Shown piece by piece: positions 16,196 to 30,374 of a stretch of 64,000 nucleotides of DNA (its first letter is position 1; every line of letters begins with the position of its first letter). The position numbers and the translations under genes are program-made. A model generated the notes under the pieces. The model was not told the DNA's origin, ran no database searches, and was given only the letters and a program-made list of their open reading frames with translations. The DNA comes from Kitasatospora sp. SolWspMP-SS2h (GTDB taxonomy: Bacteria > Actinomycetota > Actinomycetes > Streptomycetales > Streptomycetaceae), in contig NZ_QLLT01000022.1 in assembly GCF_003259315.1 (NCBI RefSeq), positions 62,001-126,000 on the forward strand, read 5' to 3'.

Positions 16196-16996
16196 CGCCG
16201 CGGTCTCTGGGACGCTCAGGTTGGAGTTGTCGATGATCGGCAGGCCGGAGGTGCGCCAGCCGGCCATCCGGCCGTGGATGCGGGCGACCTCGTCGTCGGA
16301 GAGGCGGCGGTTGCCGGAGCGTTCGGCGTTGCGGGCGAGGACGCGGTCGAGGCCGGGGAGCAGGACGACGGGGATCATGCCGGGGCCGATGTGGCGCTTC
16401 CAGCCGCCGAGGCCGATCGCGGGGCGGTCGGGGAAGACCGCGTCGTCGATGATGCAGGAGATGCCGTTGGCGAGGTAGTTGCGGCAGGCGAAGCCGCAGG
16501 TGCGGCGGGCCAGCCGGTACTGGGCCTCGGAGGCGGTGTTCCAGCCGGACTGCGGGTTGGCGAAGCCGGACTGGACCCACTCGCGGACGTCGTCGAGGCT
16601 GATGTGCGCGGTGGGGGTGGGGCGGCGTTCGGCCCAGTACCGGGCGACGGTGGTCTTGCCAGCGCCGGCCGGGCCGATCAGCAGGACGGCGACCGGGCCG
16701 GGCAGCGGGGCGGGGAACGCGGGCTGCTGCGGTGGCGGGGCGGGCAGTTGGACGGTGCCTCCGGTCGGGAGCAGGAAGTGGCCGGTGCCGCCGGGCGCGA
16801 CCGGGCCGACGGCCTTCAGCGGGACGGTCGGGCGGTCCGGCCGGGGCGCGGCCGGCCCCAGGGTGGGGATCGCCTGGGTGGCGCCGGGCAGGGCCGGTGC
16901 GGGGTACGGCGGCTGAGGGCCCGTCGGCTGCGGGGACACCGCAGGTCGTGGTGGCACCTGGCCCCCCGCGTGCTGGTTCTGCGCGTACTGGCTCAC
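16154..16996 (-). CDS. P-loop ATPase/kinase with Pro-rich N-terminus
   Basis: A 280-aa protein of unknown role. The N-terminal ~100 residues are Pro/Gly/Ala-rich and probably disordered. The C-terminal domain is a nucleoside/polynucleotide-kinase-like P-loop module: Walker A GPAGAGKTTVARYW, then HISLDDVREWVQSG, CIIDDAVFPDRP (Walker B-like) and an Arg-rich lid with RNAERSGNRRLSDDEVARIHGRM. GTG 16996 is chosen because GGGAGG lies 5 nt upstream; the next in-frame GTG two codons earlier overlaps that site. It follows the aro operon terminator, so it has its own promoter. Confidence 0.8.
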   Translation of the reverse strand: MSQYAQNQHAGGQVPPRPAVSPQPTGPQPPYPAPALPGATQAIPTLGPAAPRPDRPTVPLKAVGPVAPGGTGHFLLPTGGTVQLPAPPPQQPAFPAPLPGPVAVLLIGPAGAGKTTVARYWAERRPTPTAHISLDDVREWVQSGFANPQSGWNTASEAQYRLARRTCGFACRNYLANGISCIIDDAVFPDRPAIGLGGWKRHIGPGMIPVVLLPGLDRVLARNAERSGNRRLSDDEVARIHGRMAGWRTSGLPIIDNSNLSVPETAAALDRAVLSRLQAR

Positions 16997-17026
16997 CGTC
17001 ACCTCCCTGCGCCGAATGTACACGTC

Positions 17027-17060
17027 GGCCCGGTGGCGGGCACAAGTCCGCCACCGGGCC
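17027..17060 (-). terminator. terminator of the aroC-aroK-aroB-aroQ operon
   Basis: A perfect 13-bp stem (17027-17039 with 17048-17060) and an 8-nt loop, beginning 10 bp after the aroQ stop codon. Confidence 0.8.
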
Positions 17061-17069
17061 CGGCGTGCG

Positions 17070-19132
<2,063 letters not shown>

Positions 19133-19136
<4 letters not shown>

Positions 19137-20317
19137 CGGACGATCAGGTTGTCGAGGTAGGACCGGACGTTGCGGCGGGTCTCGGAGACGTTGTCGCCGC
19201 CGAACTTCTCCGCCACCGCGTCCGCCAGCACCAGCGCCACCATCGCCTCGGCGACGATGCCGGCCGCCGGGACGGCGCACACGTCGGAGCGCTGGTGGTG
19301 CGCCTTGGCCGGCTCGCCGGTGCGCACGTCCAGGGTCTGCAGGGCCCGCGGGACGGTCGCGATCGGCTTCATCGCGGCCCGCACCCGCAGCAGCTCGCCG
19401 GTGGACAGGCCGCCCTCGGTGCCGCCGGAGCGGCCGGAGGTTCGCCGGACGCCGTCCGGCGTCGGGACGATCTCGTCGTGCGCCTGCGAGCCGGGCACCC
19501 GGGCCAGGTCGAAGCCGTCGCCGACCTCGACGCCCTTGATCGCCTGGATGCCCATCAGCGCGGCGGCCAGCCGGGCGTCCAGCCGGCGGTCCCAGTGCAC
19601 GTGCGAGCCGAGGCCGACCGGCACGCCGTAGGCCAGCACCTCGACCACGCCGCCGAGGGTGTCGCCGTCCTTGTGGGCCTGGTCGATCTCGGCCACCATC
19701 GCCTTCGACGCGTCGGCGTCCAGGCAGCGCACCGGGTCCTCGTCGAGGCGGGCCTCGTCGGCGGGCAGCGGCAGCACCCCGGCCGGGGCCTTGGCGGCGG
19801 CCAGCTCCACCACGTGGCTGACGATCTCGATGCCGCAGGTCTCCTTGAGGTAGGAGCGGGCGACCGCGCCGAGCGCGACCCGGGCCGCGGTCTCCCGGGC
19901 GCTGGCGCGCTCCAGGATCGGCCGGGCCTCGTCGATCGAGTACTTCTGCATGCCCGCCAGGTCGGCGTGGCCGGGGCGGGGCCGGGTCAGCGCCTCGTTG
20001 CGGGCCAGGCCCGCGAGCACCTCGGGGTCGACCGGGTCGGCCGACATGACCTGCTCCCACTTCGGCCACTCGGTGTTGCCGACCATGACCGCCACCGGCG
20101 AGCCCATGGTCTCGCCGTGCCGGACGCCGCCGAGGAAGGTCACCTGGTCCTGCTCGAACTTCATCCGCGCGCCGCGGCCGTAACCGAGCCGGCGGCGGGC
20201 CAGCGCGTCGGCCACCATCGCGGTGGTGACCGGCACCCCGGCCGGCAGGCCCTCCAGCGTCGCGACCAGAGCGGGGCCGTGCGACTCCCCCGCCGTGAGC
20301 CAGCGCAAGCTACCCAC
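19133..20317 (-). CDS. aroC: chorismate synthase
   Basis: A 394-aa FMN-dependent enzyme, last step to chorismate. It begins [20 protein letters not shown], with the family blocks [38 protein letters not shown], and the C-terminal [21 protein letters not shown] 20317 follows AAGGAG by 7 nt. First gene of the aroC-K-B-Q operon; the 170-bp gap to aroE (20318-20487) should hold its promoter, but I found no convincing -35/-10 pair. Confidence 0.96.
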
Positions 20318-20487
20318 CGAAAGCTCCTTCGTCAGCGGCCCGCGCCGTGAACGGCGGCCGGCCCGGCGTCTCGTCCTGCCCGGCCGCAGGAACACGGCGG
20401 GCGAACTCCGATCCTTTCACGTCCCGCAGGTCACCGGGGCCACGGTCCGGGTGGCGGACAGCGAACGTCCGGAACCGAGCGGGTCCG

Positions 20488-21315
20488 TCACCCGGCGAGC
20501 GCGGTCTCGCCCGCCTTCCGCATCGCCGCCAGCGGGCCGTGCGGCACGCCCGTGAACCGCTCGAACTGGAGCCCCGCCTGGTGCACCAGCAGGTCCAGCC
20601 CGCCCAGCACGGTGCCGCCGCGCTCCAGGCAGGCCGCGGCCAGCGCGGTCGGCCACGGGTGGTACAGCACGTCGAACAGCACGCCGGGCGCCGCCGTCAG
20701 CTGCGCCGCGAAGCAGTCGGTCGCCCCGACCGGCGTGGTGGAGACCGTCAGCGGCCCGGCCAGCGCCCGCGCGGCGTCCGCCCAGTCGGCGGTGCGCACC
20801 ACCACGCCCAGCCGCTCCCCCAGCTCCCGCATCTCGGCGGCCCGGGCGGCGCTGCGCACGTACGCGGTGACCTCGCCGTCGCAGACCTGGGCCAGCGCGG
20901 CCAGCGCCGAGGAGGCGGTGGCCCCGGCACCCAGCACCGCGGCCGACCCGACCCGCTCGACGCCGTGCTCGCGCAGCGCGTTGACCAGGCCGGGGACGTC
21001 GGTGTTGTCGCCGTGCCGCCGCCCGTCGCGGTCGATCACCACGGTGTTGACGGCGTCCACCGCCCGAGCGGTGTCGCTGACGGTGTCCAGCAGCGGCCGA
21101 ATCGCCCGCTTGAGCGGCATGGTCAGCGACAGGCCGGCCCACTCGGCGGGGTCGAGGCCGGTGACGAACGCCGCCAGCGCCGGCTCGTCGACCTCGTACC
21201 GGCCGTACCGCCAGTCGGTCAGCCCGAGCGCGGCGTACCCGGCCGTGTGCAGGAGCGGGGAGAGCGAGTGGGCGATCGGCGAGCCGAGCACGGCGGCGCG
21301 GTGCGGGGTGGTCAC
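20488..21315 (-). CDS. aroE: shikimate dehydrogenase
   Basis: A 275-aa NADP-dependent enzyme reducing 3-dehydroshikimate. The N-terminal substrate site SPIAHSLSPLLHTAGY is followed by LTMPLKR (catalytic Lys), AVNTVVIDRDGRRHGDNTDV (catalytic Asp) and the nucleotide loop VLGAGATASS; LLVHQAGLQFERFTG closes the family pattern. GTG 21315 with GAAAGG about 8 nt upstream. Third gene of an ABC ATPase-GNAT-aroE unit, upstream of the aroC operon. Confidence 0.93.
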   Translation of the reverse strand: MTTPHRAAVLGSPIAHSLSPLLHTAGYAALGLTDWRYGRYEVDEPALAAFVTGLDPAEWAGLSLTMPLKRAIRPLLDTVSDTARAVDAVNTVVIDRDGRRHGDNTDVPGLVNALREHGVERVGSAAVLGAGATASSALAALAQVCDGEVTAYVRSAARAAEMRELGERLGVVVRTADWADAARALAGPLTVSTTPVGATDCFAAQLTAAPGVLFDVLYHPWPTALAAACLERGGTVLGGLDLLVHQAGLQFERFTGVPHGPLAAMRKAGETALAG

Positions 21316-21326
21316 GAAGCGGCCTT

Positions 21327-21833
21327 TCAGGGAGTGGTGCTGGTGGTACGGGTGGTGCAGGAAGCGGCGGTGGCGGCGGGGCGGTGCAGGAAGACGTCGA
21401 CCGGCCCCTCGGACTCCGGCACGAAGCCGTGCCGCTCGTACAGCCGCCGGGCGGGGCTGCCCCGCAGCACGTTCAGCCGGACGGCCAGACCGGCCGCGTC
21501 GGCCCGCTCCAGCGCGTCGCGCAGCACGGCGGTGCCCAGGCCGCGGCCGTGCAGCGCCGGGTCGAGGTAGAAGTGCTCCAACAGCAGGGTGCCGGGCCGC
21601 TCGTCGGGGGCGAGCGCCAGGCACCCGGCGGGCGACGGGAAGCCGGGCACCTCGACCACCGAGGTGTGCCGCGGCCGGTACGCGTCGCGCAGCCGCTGCC
21701 GGACGCCGTGCTCGTCGTAGCGGCCCAGCCGTTCCAGGTCGGGGCGCATCGCCCCGGCCCGCAGCTCGGCCAGCGGCTCCAGGTCGGCGGCGGTGGCGGG
21801 GCGCAGCGTCCAGGCGGGCGGGGCGGTGGTCAC
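21327..21833 (-). CDS. GNAT-family N-acetyltransferase
   Basis: A 168-aa acetyltransferase. The acetyl-CoA binding segment LLEHFYLDPALHGRGLGTAV (motif A, R/Q-x-x-G-x-G/A as HGRGLG) is followed by NVLRGSPARRLYERHGFVPE (motif B). The C-terminus ends in a Thr-rich tail. GTG 21833 overlaps the stop of the ABC gene (GTGA) and the gene ends 11 bp before aroE, so it sits in one transcription unit with both. The substrate is unknown. Confidence 0.85.
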   Translation of the reverse strand: MTTAPPAWTLRPATAADLEPLAELRAGAMRPDLERLGRYDEHGVRQRLRDAYRPRHTSVVEVPGFPSPAGCLALAPDERPGTLLLEHFYLDPALHGRGLGTAVLRDALERADAAGLAVRLNVLRGSPARRLYERHGFVPESEGPVDVFLHRPAATAASCTTRTTSTTP

Positions 21834-22651
21834 TCGGTGCCCCGGCGGGTGCGGGCGGACCAGCGGCCCTCGCTGTGGGTGATCCGGATCGGGTGCCGGA
21901 AGCACGCGGAGACCAGCTCGGTGGTCAGCACCTCGGTGGCGGGGCCGGCCGCGGTGGTCAGGCCGTCGCGCAGCAGCAGGGCGTGGCTGGTGGTCCCGGG
22001 CAGTTCCTCCAGGTGGTGGGTGACCAGCACGGAGGCCAGCTCGGGGTAGCGGGAGCGCAGCTCGTCCAGGCTCTCCAGGAGCTGTTCGCGGGCGGTCAGG
22101 TCGAGGCCGGTGGCGGGCTCGTCGAGCAGCAGCAGCCGGGGCTCGGGCATCAGCGCGCGGGCGATCAGGACCCGGCCGCGCTCGCCCTGGGAGAGCGTGG
22201 TCCAGGGGCTCTCGGCGCGGTGCGCGACGCCCAGGGTCCGGATCAACTCCTCGGCGTGGTCGAGCTGTTCGGCGGTGGGCTTGTGCCACAGGTCCGGCTC
22301 GATGGTCTGCGTGGTGCCGGTCAGCACGACCTGCCGCACCGTCAGCGGGGAGCGCAGCGGGTGCCGCGGGTTGACGTGCCCGAGGTGCGCGCGCAGCTCC
22401 CGGACGTCGACCCTGCCGAGCTGCCTGCCGAGCACCTTCACGGTGCCCGCGGTGGGGTGCTCGACCGCGCCCAGCAGCGACAGCAGGGTGCTCTTGCCGG
22501 CCCCGTTCGCCCCGAGCACCGCCCAGTGCTCCCCGGCCCGGACGGTCAGCGACACGTCCCGCAACAGGTACTGCCCGCCCCGGACCACGTCGACGGCGGC
22601 GGCCTCCAGCAGGGCCGGTTCGGGCGGCTGCGGTGTCTGCGGTGTCTCCAT
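21830..22651 (-). CDS. ABC transporter ATP-binding protein (ModF/YlmA-like, no permease partner)
   Basis: About 273 aa, a single ATPase domain: Walker A GANGAGKSTLLSLLGAV, Q-loop region after GHVNPRHPL, signature LSQGERGRVLIARAL, Walker B LLLLDEPATGLD and the switch His in VLVTHHLEELP. It resembles soluble-type ABC ATPases of the molybdate/iron YlmA group; no membrane component is adjacent. ATG 22651 has GAGG only 3 nt before it; an in-frame GTG at 22660 is the alternative. The function is not clear. Confidence 0.85.
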   Translation of the reverse strand: METPQTPQPPEPALLEAAAVDVVRGGQYLLRDVSLTVRAGEHWAVLGANGAGKSTLLSLLGAVEHPTAGTVKVLGRQLGRVDVRELRAHLGHVNPRHPLRSPLTVRQVVLTGTTQTIEPDLWHKPTAEQLDHAEELIRTLGVAHRAESPWTTLSQGERGRVLIARALMPEPRLLLLDEPATGLDLTAREQLLESLDELRSRYPELASVLVTHHLEELPGTTSHALLLRDGLTTAAGPATEVLTTELVSACFRHPIRITHSEGRWSARTRRGTE

Positions 22652-22676
22652 CCGCCTCACGCTACCCGCACCACCC

Positions 22677-22713
22677 GGCCGTCCCGCAAAGCCATATCGC
22701 CCACCGGACGGCC
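22677..22713 (-). terminator. hairpin after mltG (minus strand)
   Basis: GGCCGTCC (22677-22684) pairs with GGACGGCC (22706-22713) around a 21-nt loop, 28 bp past the stop of the mltG paralogue. A moderate terminator candidate; it also lies in the leader region of the ABC gene. Confidence 0.45.
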
Positions 22714-22722
22714 CGTCGTGCT

Positions 22723-22750
22723 CAGGTCAGGACACGCAGGTCAGGACGTG
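22723..22750. repeat. 14-bp tandem duplication over the mltG stop codon
   Basis: Two adjacent 14-bp units sharing CAGGTCAGGAC (22723-22736 and 22737-22750). The second contains the TGA of the minus-strand mltG gene; the first repeats it just outside. Confidence 0.7.
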
Positions 22751-24642
22751 CAGGCGACGTGCTTGGAGTCGTACTTCATGCCCTTGGCCAGACACCACTC
22801 CTGGGTGTTCTTGGCGTGCTCCGCGCCGGTCGCCGCGAACTTGGTCTCCTGCGGCGAGACGGCCAGCCAGAACACCCAGTCGCCCGGTGTCGGGTTGAGC
22901 ACGGCGTCGAGCGCCTCCTGCCCCGGGTTGCTGATCGGGGTCGGCGGCAGGCCCGGGTTGATGTACGAGTTGTACTTGTTCGACCCGTCGTTGATCTCCT
23001 GCTCGGTGAGCTTGGTGCGGCCCAGCGAGTACTGCAGGGTAGTGTCCACGCCCAGCTTGTGCTGGGTGACGTTGGTGGTCAGGCGGTTGGAGATGGCGCG
23101 GGCCATCTTGCCGAAGTCCTCCGAGTTGTTGCCCTCGGCCTGCAGGATGCTGGCCTCGGTCACCACCTCGTACGCGTTCTTCAGGCCGATCTTCTGCGCC
23201 GCCTCGTCCAGCTTGAGGTCGCCGTACTTCTGGACGGCGTTGGCGACCATCTGCTTCAGCAGCTCCTCGGGCTTCATGCCGTCGGCGACCGAGTAGCGGG
23301 TCGGCCAGAGGAAGCCCTCCGGGTTGTTGTTGGCGTAGCCGGGCAGGCCCAGGCTGCCGGCCTGGGCCTTGGCGACGTTCGCCGTGGTGCCCGGGGCGAG
23401 CTTCAGCTTGCCGTCGATCTTGGCGTAGACGTCGGCGGCCTTCAGCCCCTCGGGGATGATCAGCGCGTTGCCGCCGTTGGACTCCACCAGTTCCTTGAGC
23501 GCCGCGGCGGCGGACATCTGGTGCTTCAGGGTGTAGACGCCGGGCTGGATGCCGCGCCCCTTGGGGTCCTTCTCGTACGCGGCGCTGAACGCCTTGATGC
23601 TCTTCACCACGCCGGCGTCCAGCAGGGTCCTGCCGATCGCCTCGCCGGCCGCGCCCTCCTTGACGGTGATGTTCACCGAGCCGGAGCCGTCGCCCTTGAA
23701 GTCCGGCGGCGGGCCGAAGTGGTCCTGGTAGAAGCCGTAGCCCCACCAGCCCGCGCCGCCCATGCCGCCGAGCAGCACCAGGGCGACCACCAGGCACGCG
23801 CCGCGGTTGCGGCGGCCCGACTTCTTGCCCTTCTCCTTGCGCTTGCGCTCGGCCTCGCGGGAGTCGTCCTGCTCGGAGAAGAACGAGGCGTCCCCGTCCT
23901 CCTCGTCCGGGTACCCGTCCTCGGCCCAGTCCCCGTGCTCCTCGTCGGCCCGCTCGTCGGGCGCGGCGGCGCTCCGGCGACCGGCCGACGGGTCGTCGAG
24001 GGCCGCGGCCTCCGCCTCCCAGTCGATGCCGTCCGGCCCGGGGCCGCCGACCGCCTCCGCCGACCGGGGCTGCGCCGCCCGCGCGGCGGGGCCCTGCTGC
24101 GGCTGCTGCACGCCCTGCTGCTGCGGGTGGCCAGGCTGCGGGTGGCCGGGCTGCGGCGGCAGGCCCGTCCGCCGGCCGAACTGCTGCTGGGGCTGCACGC
24201 CCTGCTGCGGCATGCCCTGCTGCTGCGGATAGCCCTGCGGCACGCCCTGCTGCGGGTAGCCCTGCGGCATCCCGGGCTGTTGCTGTTGTTGCTGCTGCTG
24301 GACGAACTGCTGCTGCCCGCCGTAGGAGCCGCCCTGCTGGTACCCCTGCTGCGGCATGCCCGGCTGCGGCATGCCCGGCTGCTGCCCGAACTGCTGCTGC
24401 CCGCCGTACGAGCCGCCCTGCTGCTGCGGGTAGCCCTGCGGCGCGCCCTGCTGCTGCGGGTACCCCTGCTGCTGCCCGAACTGCTGCTGCCCGCCGTAGG
24501 ACCCGTCCGGCTGCTGCGGGTACCCCTGGGGGTACTGCTGGAGGTAGTCCGGCTGCCCGTACGGGCCCTGGGGCTGGGGCTGTTCGCCGGGGTACCACGG
24601 CTGGTCGCCCTGGGAGCCGTAGCGCCCGTTCTGATCAGTCAT
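22741..24642 (-). CDS. mltG: endolytic transglycosylase MltG, paralogue 1 (long Gln-rich N-terminus)
   Basis: A 633-aa type II membrane protein. Residues 1-190 are Gln/Gly/Pro/Tyr-rich with repeats of [10 protein letters not shown]; about 190-275 are charged and acidic; one transmembrane helix (about 280-303, [20 protein letters not shown]) follows a KKSGRRNR stop sequence; the rest is the extracellular YceG/MltG domain with LysM-like part ([19 protein letters not shown]) and catalytic domain ([38 protein letters not shown]). MltG cuts nascent peptidoglycan strands and limits glycan length. The active-site segment reads LQAE where E. coli has VEKE; the second Glu is kept. ATG 24642 follows TAAGGGG. 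It forms a tandem pair with the next gene. Confidence 0.92.
   Translation of the reverse strand: MTDQNGRYGSQGDQPWYPGEQPQPQGPYGQPDYLQQYPQGYPQQPDGSYGGQQQFGQQQGYPQQQGAPQGYPQQQGGSYGGQQQFGQQPGMPQPGMPQQGYQQGGSYGGQQQFVQQQQQQQQPGMPQGYPQQGVPQGYPQQQGMPQQGVQPQQQFGRRTGLPPQPGHPQPGHPQQQGVQQPQQGPAARAAQPRSAEAVGGPGPDGIDWEAEAAALDDPSAGRRSAAAPDERADEEHGDWAEDGYPDEEDGDASFFSEQDDSREAERKRKEKGKKSGRRNRGACLVVALVLLGGMGGAGWWGYGFYQDHFGPPPDFKGDGSGSVNITVKEGAAGEAIGRTLLDAGVVKSIKAFSAAYEKDPKGRGIQPGVYTLKHQMSAAAALKELVESNGGNALIIPEGLKAADVYAKIDGKLKLAPGTTANVAKAQAGSLGLPGYANNNPEGFLWPTRYSVADGMKPEELLKQMVANAVQKYGDLKLDEAAQKIGLKNAYEVVTEASILQAEGNNSEDFGKMARAISNRLTTNVTQHKLGVDTTLQYSLGRTKLTEQEINDGSNKYNSYINPGLPPTPISNPGQEALDAVLNPTPGDWVFWLAVSPQETKFAATGAEHAKNTQEWCLAKGMKYDSKHVACTS
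24300..24510 (-). repeat. imperfect ~90-bp coding repeats in the mltG N-terminal region
   Basis: Three copies of a segment encoding [10 protein letters not shown], each followed by Gln/Pro/Gly-rich spacers, plus a run of CAG/CAA-type Gln codons near 24270-24310. The array encodes the cytoplasmic low-complexity tail and is likely to vary between strains. Confidence 0.7.
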
Positions 24643-24758
24643 CGATCCCCTTACAGCGTCCAGGGTGTCCGTCGAACCCGCGTGCTGTCCGCGCAGCCCG
24701 TGGTCGGAGACGCTACCGTACCGCAGCGTAGCCAAGGACGGTCACTGCCTGCTGTCGT

Positions 24759-25946
24759 TCACGGGGAGGGGCTCCCGGCGGGCGGGGGCGAGGCGTGCTG
24801 GGCGCGGTAGGCGTTGAACTCCTCGACGTTCTTGCGCTGCTGCTCCTCGCTGTCGGTGAACCTGGTGTCCCCGGGTCGGACGGTCACGAAGTACAGCCAG
24901 TCACCGTCGGCGGGGTGCAGGGCGGCCCGCAGCGCGTCCCGGCCGGGGTTGCCGATGGGGGTGGGGGGCAGGCCGGGGTGGGCGTAGGTGTTGAAGGGCG
25001 AGTCGAGTCGGGTGTCGTCCTGGGTGGTGGTGAGGGTGGAGCGGCCGAGTGCGTAGTTGATGGTGGAGTCGAGCTGGAGCGGCATCTTCTTGGCGAGCCG
25101 GTTGTAGACGACGCGGGCGACCCGGGCCATGTCCTCGGGGTTGTCGGCCTCGGCCTGGGCGAGGCTGGCGACGGCCAGCAGCCCGTACGGGGAGACGCCG
25201 TTGGCGCCGGCCGCGTCGGCGACCGCGGGGCCGTCGAGGTTGCCGTCGGCCTCCTTGACCATGTCTTGAAGGAGGGTGAGCGGGGTGCTGTCGCCGGTCA
25301 CGGCGTAGGTGGCCGGGTAGAGGTAGCCCTCCAGGTGGCCGGCGGCGTCGGCGGGGAGGCCGAGTTCGGCGGCGTGCTGCTCGGCGGCGGCCGCGGTGGT
25401 GCCCGGTTTCAGGCCGAGCCGGGTGTCGATCGCGGCGAAGACCTGGGTGGAGCGCCAGCCCTCGGGGATGGTCAGGGCGTTGGCGTTGGACGGGTCGAGC
25501 AGCACGTTGAGTGCCGAGACCGCCGACATCTTCTCCTTGAGTGTGTAGGTCCCGGGGTGGATGTTGTCGCCGGCCGGGCTCTTCGCCGCGGCCTCGGTGA
25601 ACGCCCGGGTGGAGGCGACCACGTGCTCGGCGGTCAGCGTCTTGCCGATCTGGGTGATGCTGGCGCCCTGCGCGACCGAGACCTGGACCTGCCCGGTGCC
25701 GCCGCCGGGGTAGTCGGGGGCGGGCTGCTCGCCCTCGGGCCAGAGCACGAACAGCGCGAGCGCGGCGGCCATCGCCACGCCGAGCAGCCCGGCGACGCTC
25801 AGGCAGCACGCGGCGCGGGTGCGCAGCCGCTCCGGGTCGGGCGGTTCGACGCCGTACGGCAGGCCGGGCGGGGCCCCCTCGGGCTCCAGCACGGGGGCGC
25901 CGAGGTGGCCGGGGGTGAGTCCGGGCGCGGTGTACGGGTCGGTCAC
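24759..25946 (-). CDS. mltG: endolytic transglycosylase MltG, paralogue 2
   Basis: A 395-aa type II membrane protein with a short Pro-rich cytoplasmic tail (about 1-42), one transmembrane helix (about 45-68, LLGVAMAAALALFVLW) and the YceG/MltG extracellular region: [64 protein letters not shown]. It shares clear blocks with the gene 116 bp downstream (NAL.IPEG, the QAE motif, LPPTPI-NPG), so the two are tandem paralogues. GTG 25946 with GGAAGG at 7 nt. The duplicate may serve a different growth phase; this is inference. Confidence 0.92.
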   Translation of the reverse strand: MTDPYTAPGLTPGHLGAPVLEPEGAPPGLPYGVEPPDPERLRTRAACCLSVAGLLGVAMAAALALFVLWPEGEQPAPDYPGGGTGQVQVSVAQGASITQIGKTLTAEHVVASTRAFTEAAAKSPAGDNIHPGTYTLKEKMSAVSALNVLLDPSNANALTIPEGWRSTQVFAAIDTRLGLKPGTTAAAAEQHAAELGLPADAAGHLEGYLYPATYAVTGDSTPLTLLQDMVKEADGNLDGPAVADAAGANGVSPYGLLAVASLAQAEADNPEDMARVARVVYNRLAKKMPLQLDSTINYALGRSTLTTTQDDTRLDSPFNTYAHPGLPPTPIGNPGRDALRAALHPADGDWLYFVTVRPGDTRFTDSEEQQRKNVEEFNAYRAQHASPPPAGSPSP

Positions 25947-26015
25947 GGCGGGCCTTCCGGCGGCGGGCGGCGTCCTGGCGCCGCGGCCGGGCGGCCTCCG
26001 CCCCCGCGCGACGCC

Positions 26016-26051
26016 AGGGGCCCGTGCGGACGCGCGTCCGCACGGGCCCCT
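26016..26051 (-). terminator. terminator after ruvX
   Basis: A perfect 16-bp stem (26016-26031 with 26036-26051) with a GCGC tetraloop, 25 bp after the ruvX stop. It separates the alaS-ruvX unit from the mltG genes. Confidence 0.8.
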
Positions 26052-26076
26052 CGACCGGGAAGCTAACCCGTACCGG

Positions 26077-26561
26077 TCAGACCACCGGCTCGACACTCTC
26101 GCCGGGCGCGCGCCCGCTCACCCGTTCGGTCTCCAGGGCCGACTGGAGGATCACCACGGCGGCGGCCTGGTCGATCACCGAGCGGCCCTTCTTGGCCGAC
26201 CGCCCGGAGGCGCGCAGCCCGGCGGCGGCGGTGACGGTGGTCATCCGCTCGTCCACCAGCCGCACCCCGACCGGGTACAGCAGGCCGGCCAGCCGGCCCG
26301 CGTACTCGCGGACCTTGGCGGCGGCCGGGCCCTCCTTGCCGTTCAGCGAGCGCGGCAGGCCGACCACCACCTCGATGGCCTCGTACTCCTCCGCGATCGC
26401 CCGCAGGCGGGCCTGCGAGCGGCCCCCGGCGGGGACGGTCTCCACCGGCGTGGCGATCAGCCCGTCGGGGTCGCAGACCGCGACCCCGATCCGGGCGTCG
26501 CCCACGTCGACGGCGATCCGCCGGCCGCGCCGGAAGACCTTCTCCTCGATGGGCTGCTCGC

Positions 26562-26565
<4 letters not shown>
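26077..26565 (-). CDS. ruvX: Holliday junction resolvase-like / pre-16S rRNA nuclease RuvX (YqgF)
   Basis: A 162-aa RNase H-fold protein. Catalytic blocks are [18 protein letters not shown] (first Asp), [15 protein letters not shown] (Glu region), [12 protein letters not shown] and [12 protein letters not shown]. The family processes the 5' end of 16S rRNA in E. coli and has been proposed as a junction resolvase. The GTG start at 26565 overlaps the alaS stop (GTGA), so it is coupled to alaS. Confidence 0.93.
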
Positions 26566-29227
<2,662 letters not shown>

Positions 29228-29228
<1 letters not shown>

Positions 29229-29665
29229 CAGTGGGGGTCCTTCCGATCGGTCGTGCGGCCCGGCAGCTCGCGCTGGCGGGGCTTGGCAACGAGGGTCTGG
29301 GGGGTGGTGCGGCGCGGTGCGCGCGACGACGGGGGCAGGGCGGCGGCCGGGGAGCCCGGGGCCGCCGAGATAGCTCGGGCCCCGTCGTCGGCGGCCGGTC
29401 CGCCCAGTGCGCGGCGGCGGGGCGGCTCGACGACCGCCGTGCCGTCCAGGCCGAGGTCCGCGCGCAGTTCGCGCTCGCGCTCGTCCATGCCGTCCCGGAC
29501 GTCCCGGGCGAAGCGCTTGGCCGCGTCGCCGAGGTGGAGCGCGCCGCGGGCGGCGGTGCCGGACAGCGAGTCCGGGGTGAGGCGCTGCACCGCCTCGTTG
29601 GCCTTGTTCATGGCCCAGACGGTGGCGCCCGCGCCGACCGCCATCCAGAAGATCCTGCGCACCAT
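29228..29665 (-). CDS. DUF6167-like small membrane-anchored protein
   Basis: A 145-aa protein with a short hydrophobic N-terminal segment ([18 protein letters not shown]) followed by an amphipathic helical region ([20 protein letters not shown]) and a Pro/Arg/Ala-rich disordered tail. This matches, from memory, the DUF6167 proteins that precede alaS in streptomycetes. The function is unknown. It lies between the DUF948 gene (5-bp gap) and alaS (ATGA overlap), so it belongs to the same transcript. Confidence 0.75.
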
Positions 29666-29670
29666 CGCCG

Positions 29671-30150
29671 TCAGCCCCTCACGGCCCGGCGGACCCGGGC
29701 CAGCAGCCCGCCGCGCGGCGCCGTCGCGGCCCGCACCTCGGCCCGGATCAGCCGGGCCAACTCCTCGCGCTCACCCGCCTGCTGCGGCACCGCGCCGGGC
29801 CCGGCCTGCTGCCGGGAGACGGCCTTGCGGACGCCGTAGCTGAACGCGGCCACCTTCACCAGCGGCCCGCCCAGCGTGGCGGCCACGGTGGACGACAGCG
29901 CCTTGGCGTCGGCCGCCGCGTCCTGCACGTTGGCGGTGATCTCGTCCACCCGCTCCAGCTGCTCCTGCGCGCTGTGCACGGCGCTGCTCGCGTCCCGCAG
30001 CAGCGGCACGGCCTGCTCGGTGACGGCGGAGACCAACCCGGTGGCCTCCCGCAACACCTTGGACAGCCGCACCAGCACCACGGCGAGCAGGGTGACCAGG
30101 ACCGCCCAGAACACGGCCACCAGCAGCCCGGCCAGCTCTCCCACGGACAC
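29671..30150 (-). CDS. DUF948 domain-containing protein
   Basis: A 159-aa protein with one N-terminal membrane helix ([20 protein letters not shown]) and a long DUF948 coiled-coil-like region ([20 protein letters not shown] onward to about residue 105), ending in a basic ARVRRAVRG tail. Similar proteins in Gram-positives are general-stress or envelope-associated; the role is unknown. GTG 30150 has GGGAG at 9 nt. First gene of the DUF948-DUF6167-alaS-ruvX unit; its promoter must lie in 30151-30374, where a TAGGGT hexamer on the minus strand is only a weak candidate. Confidence 0.8.
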   Translation of the reverse strand: MSVGELAGLLVAVFWAVLVTLLAVVLVRLSKVLREATGLVSAVTEQAVPLLRDASSAVHSAQEQLERVDEITANVQDAAADAKALSSTVAATLGGPLVKVAAFSYGVRKAVSRQQAGPGAVPQQAGEREELARLIRAEVRAATAPRGGLLARVRRAVRG

Positions 30151-30374
30151 CTTCGCGCGCTCCCTCGGCAGTGATTCCTCACGTGTGCAACTCGTACTGA
30201 ACCCTACCGTGACAGCGGCTCGTTCCCCGACCGGTATATCCGGCGGCGGGCCCGCCCCGACCCGGCCGGACCGGCGGGTCCGGCGCGTAACCCACCGCCG
30301 GGTCACCTCGTTGGGGGTGTGGCTCGCGGAACGCGGGCCGGCGGGTTCCGGGTTTCCTAGCGGCGGGGGCGTCC

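Noticed and set aside
24300-24510. Gln-rich repeat region of mltG as a CRISPR-like or satellite array
   Set aside because: The repeats are in frame, imperfect and encode a low-complexity tail of a real protein.
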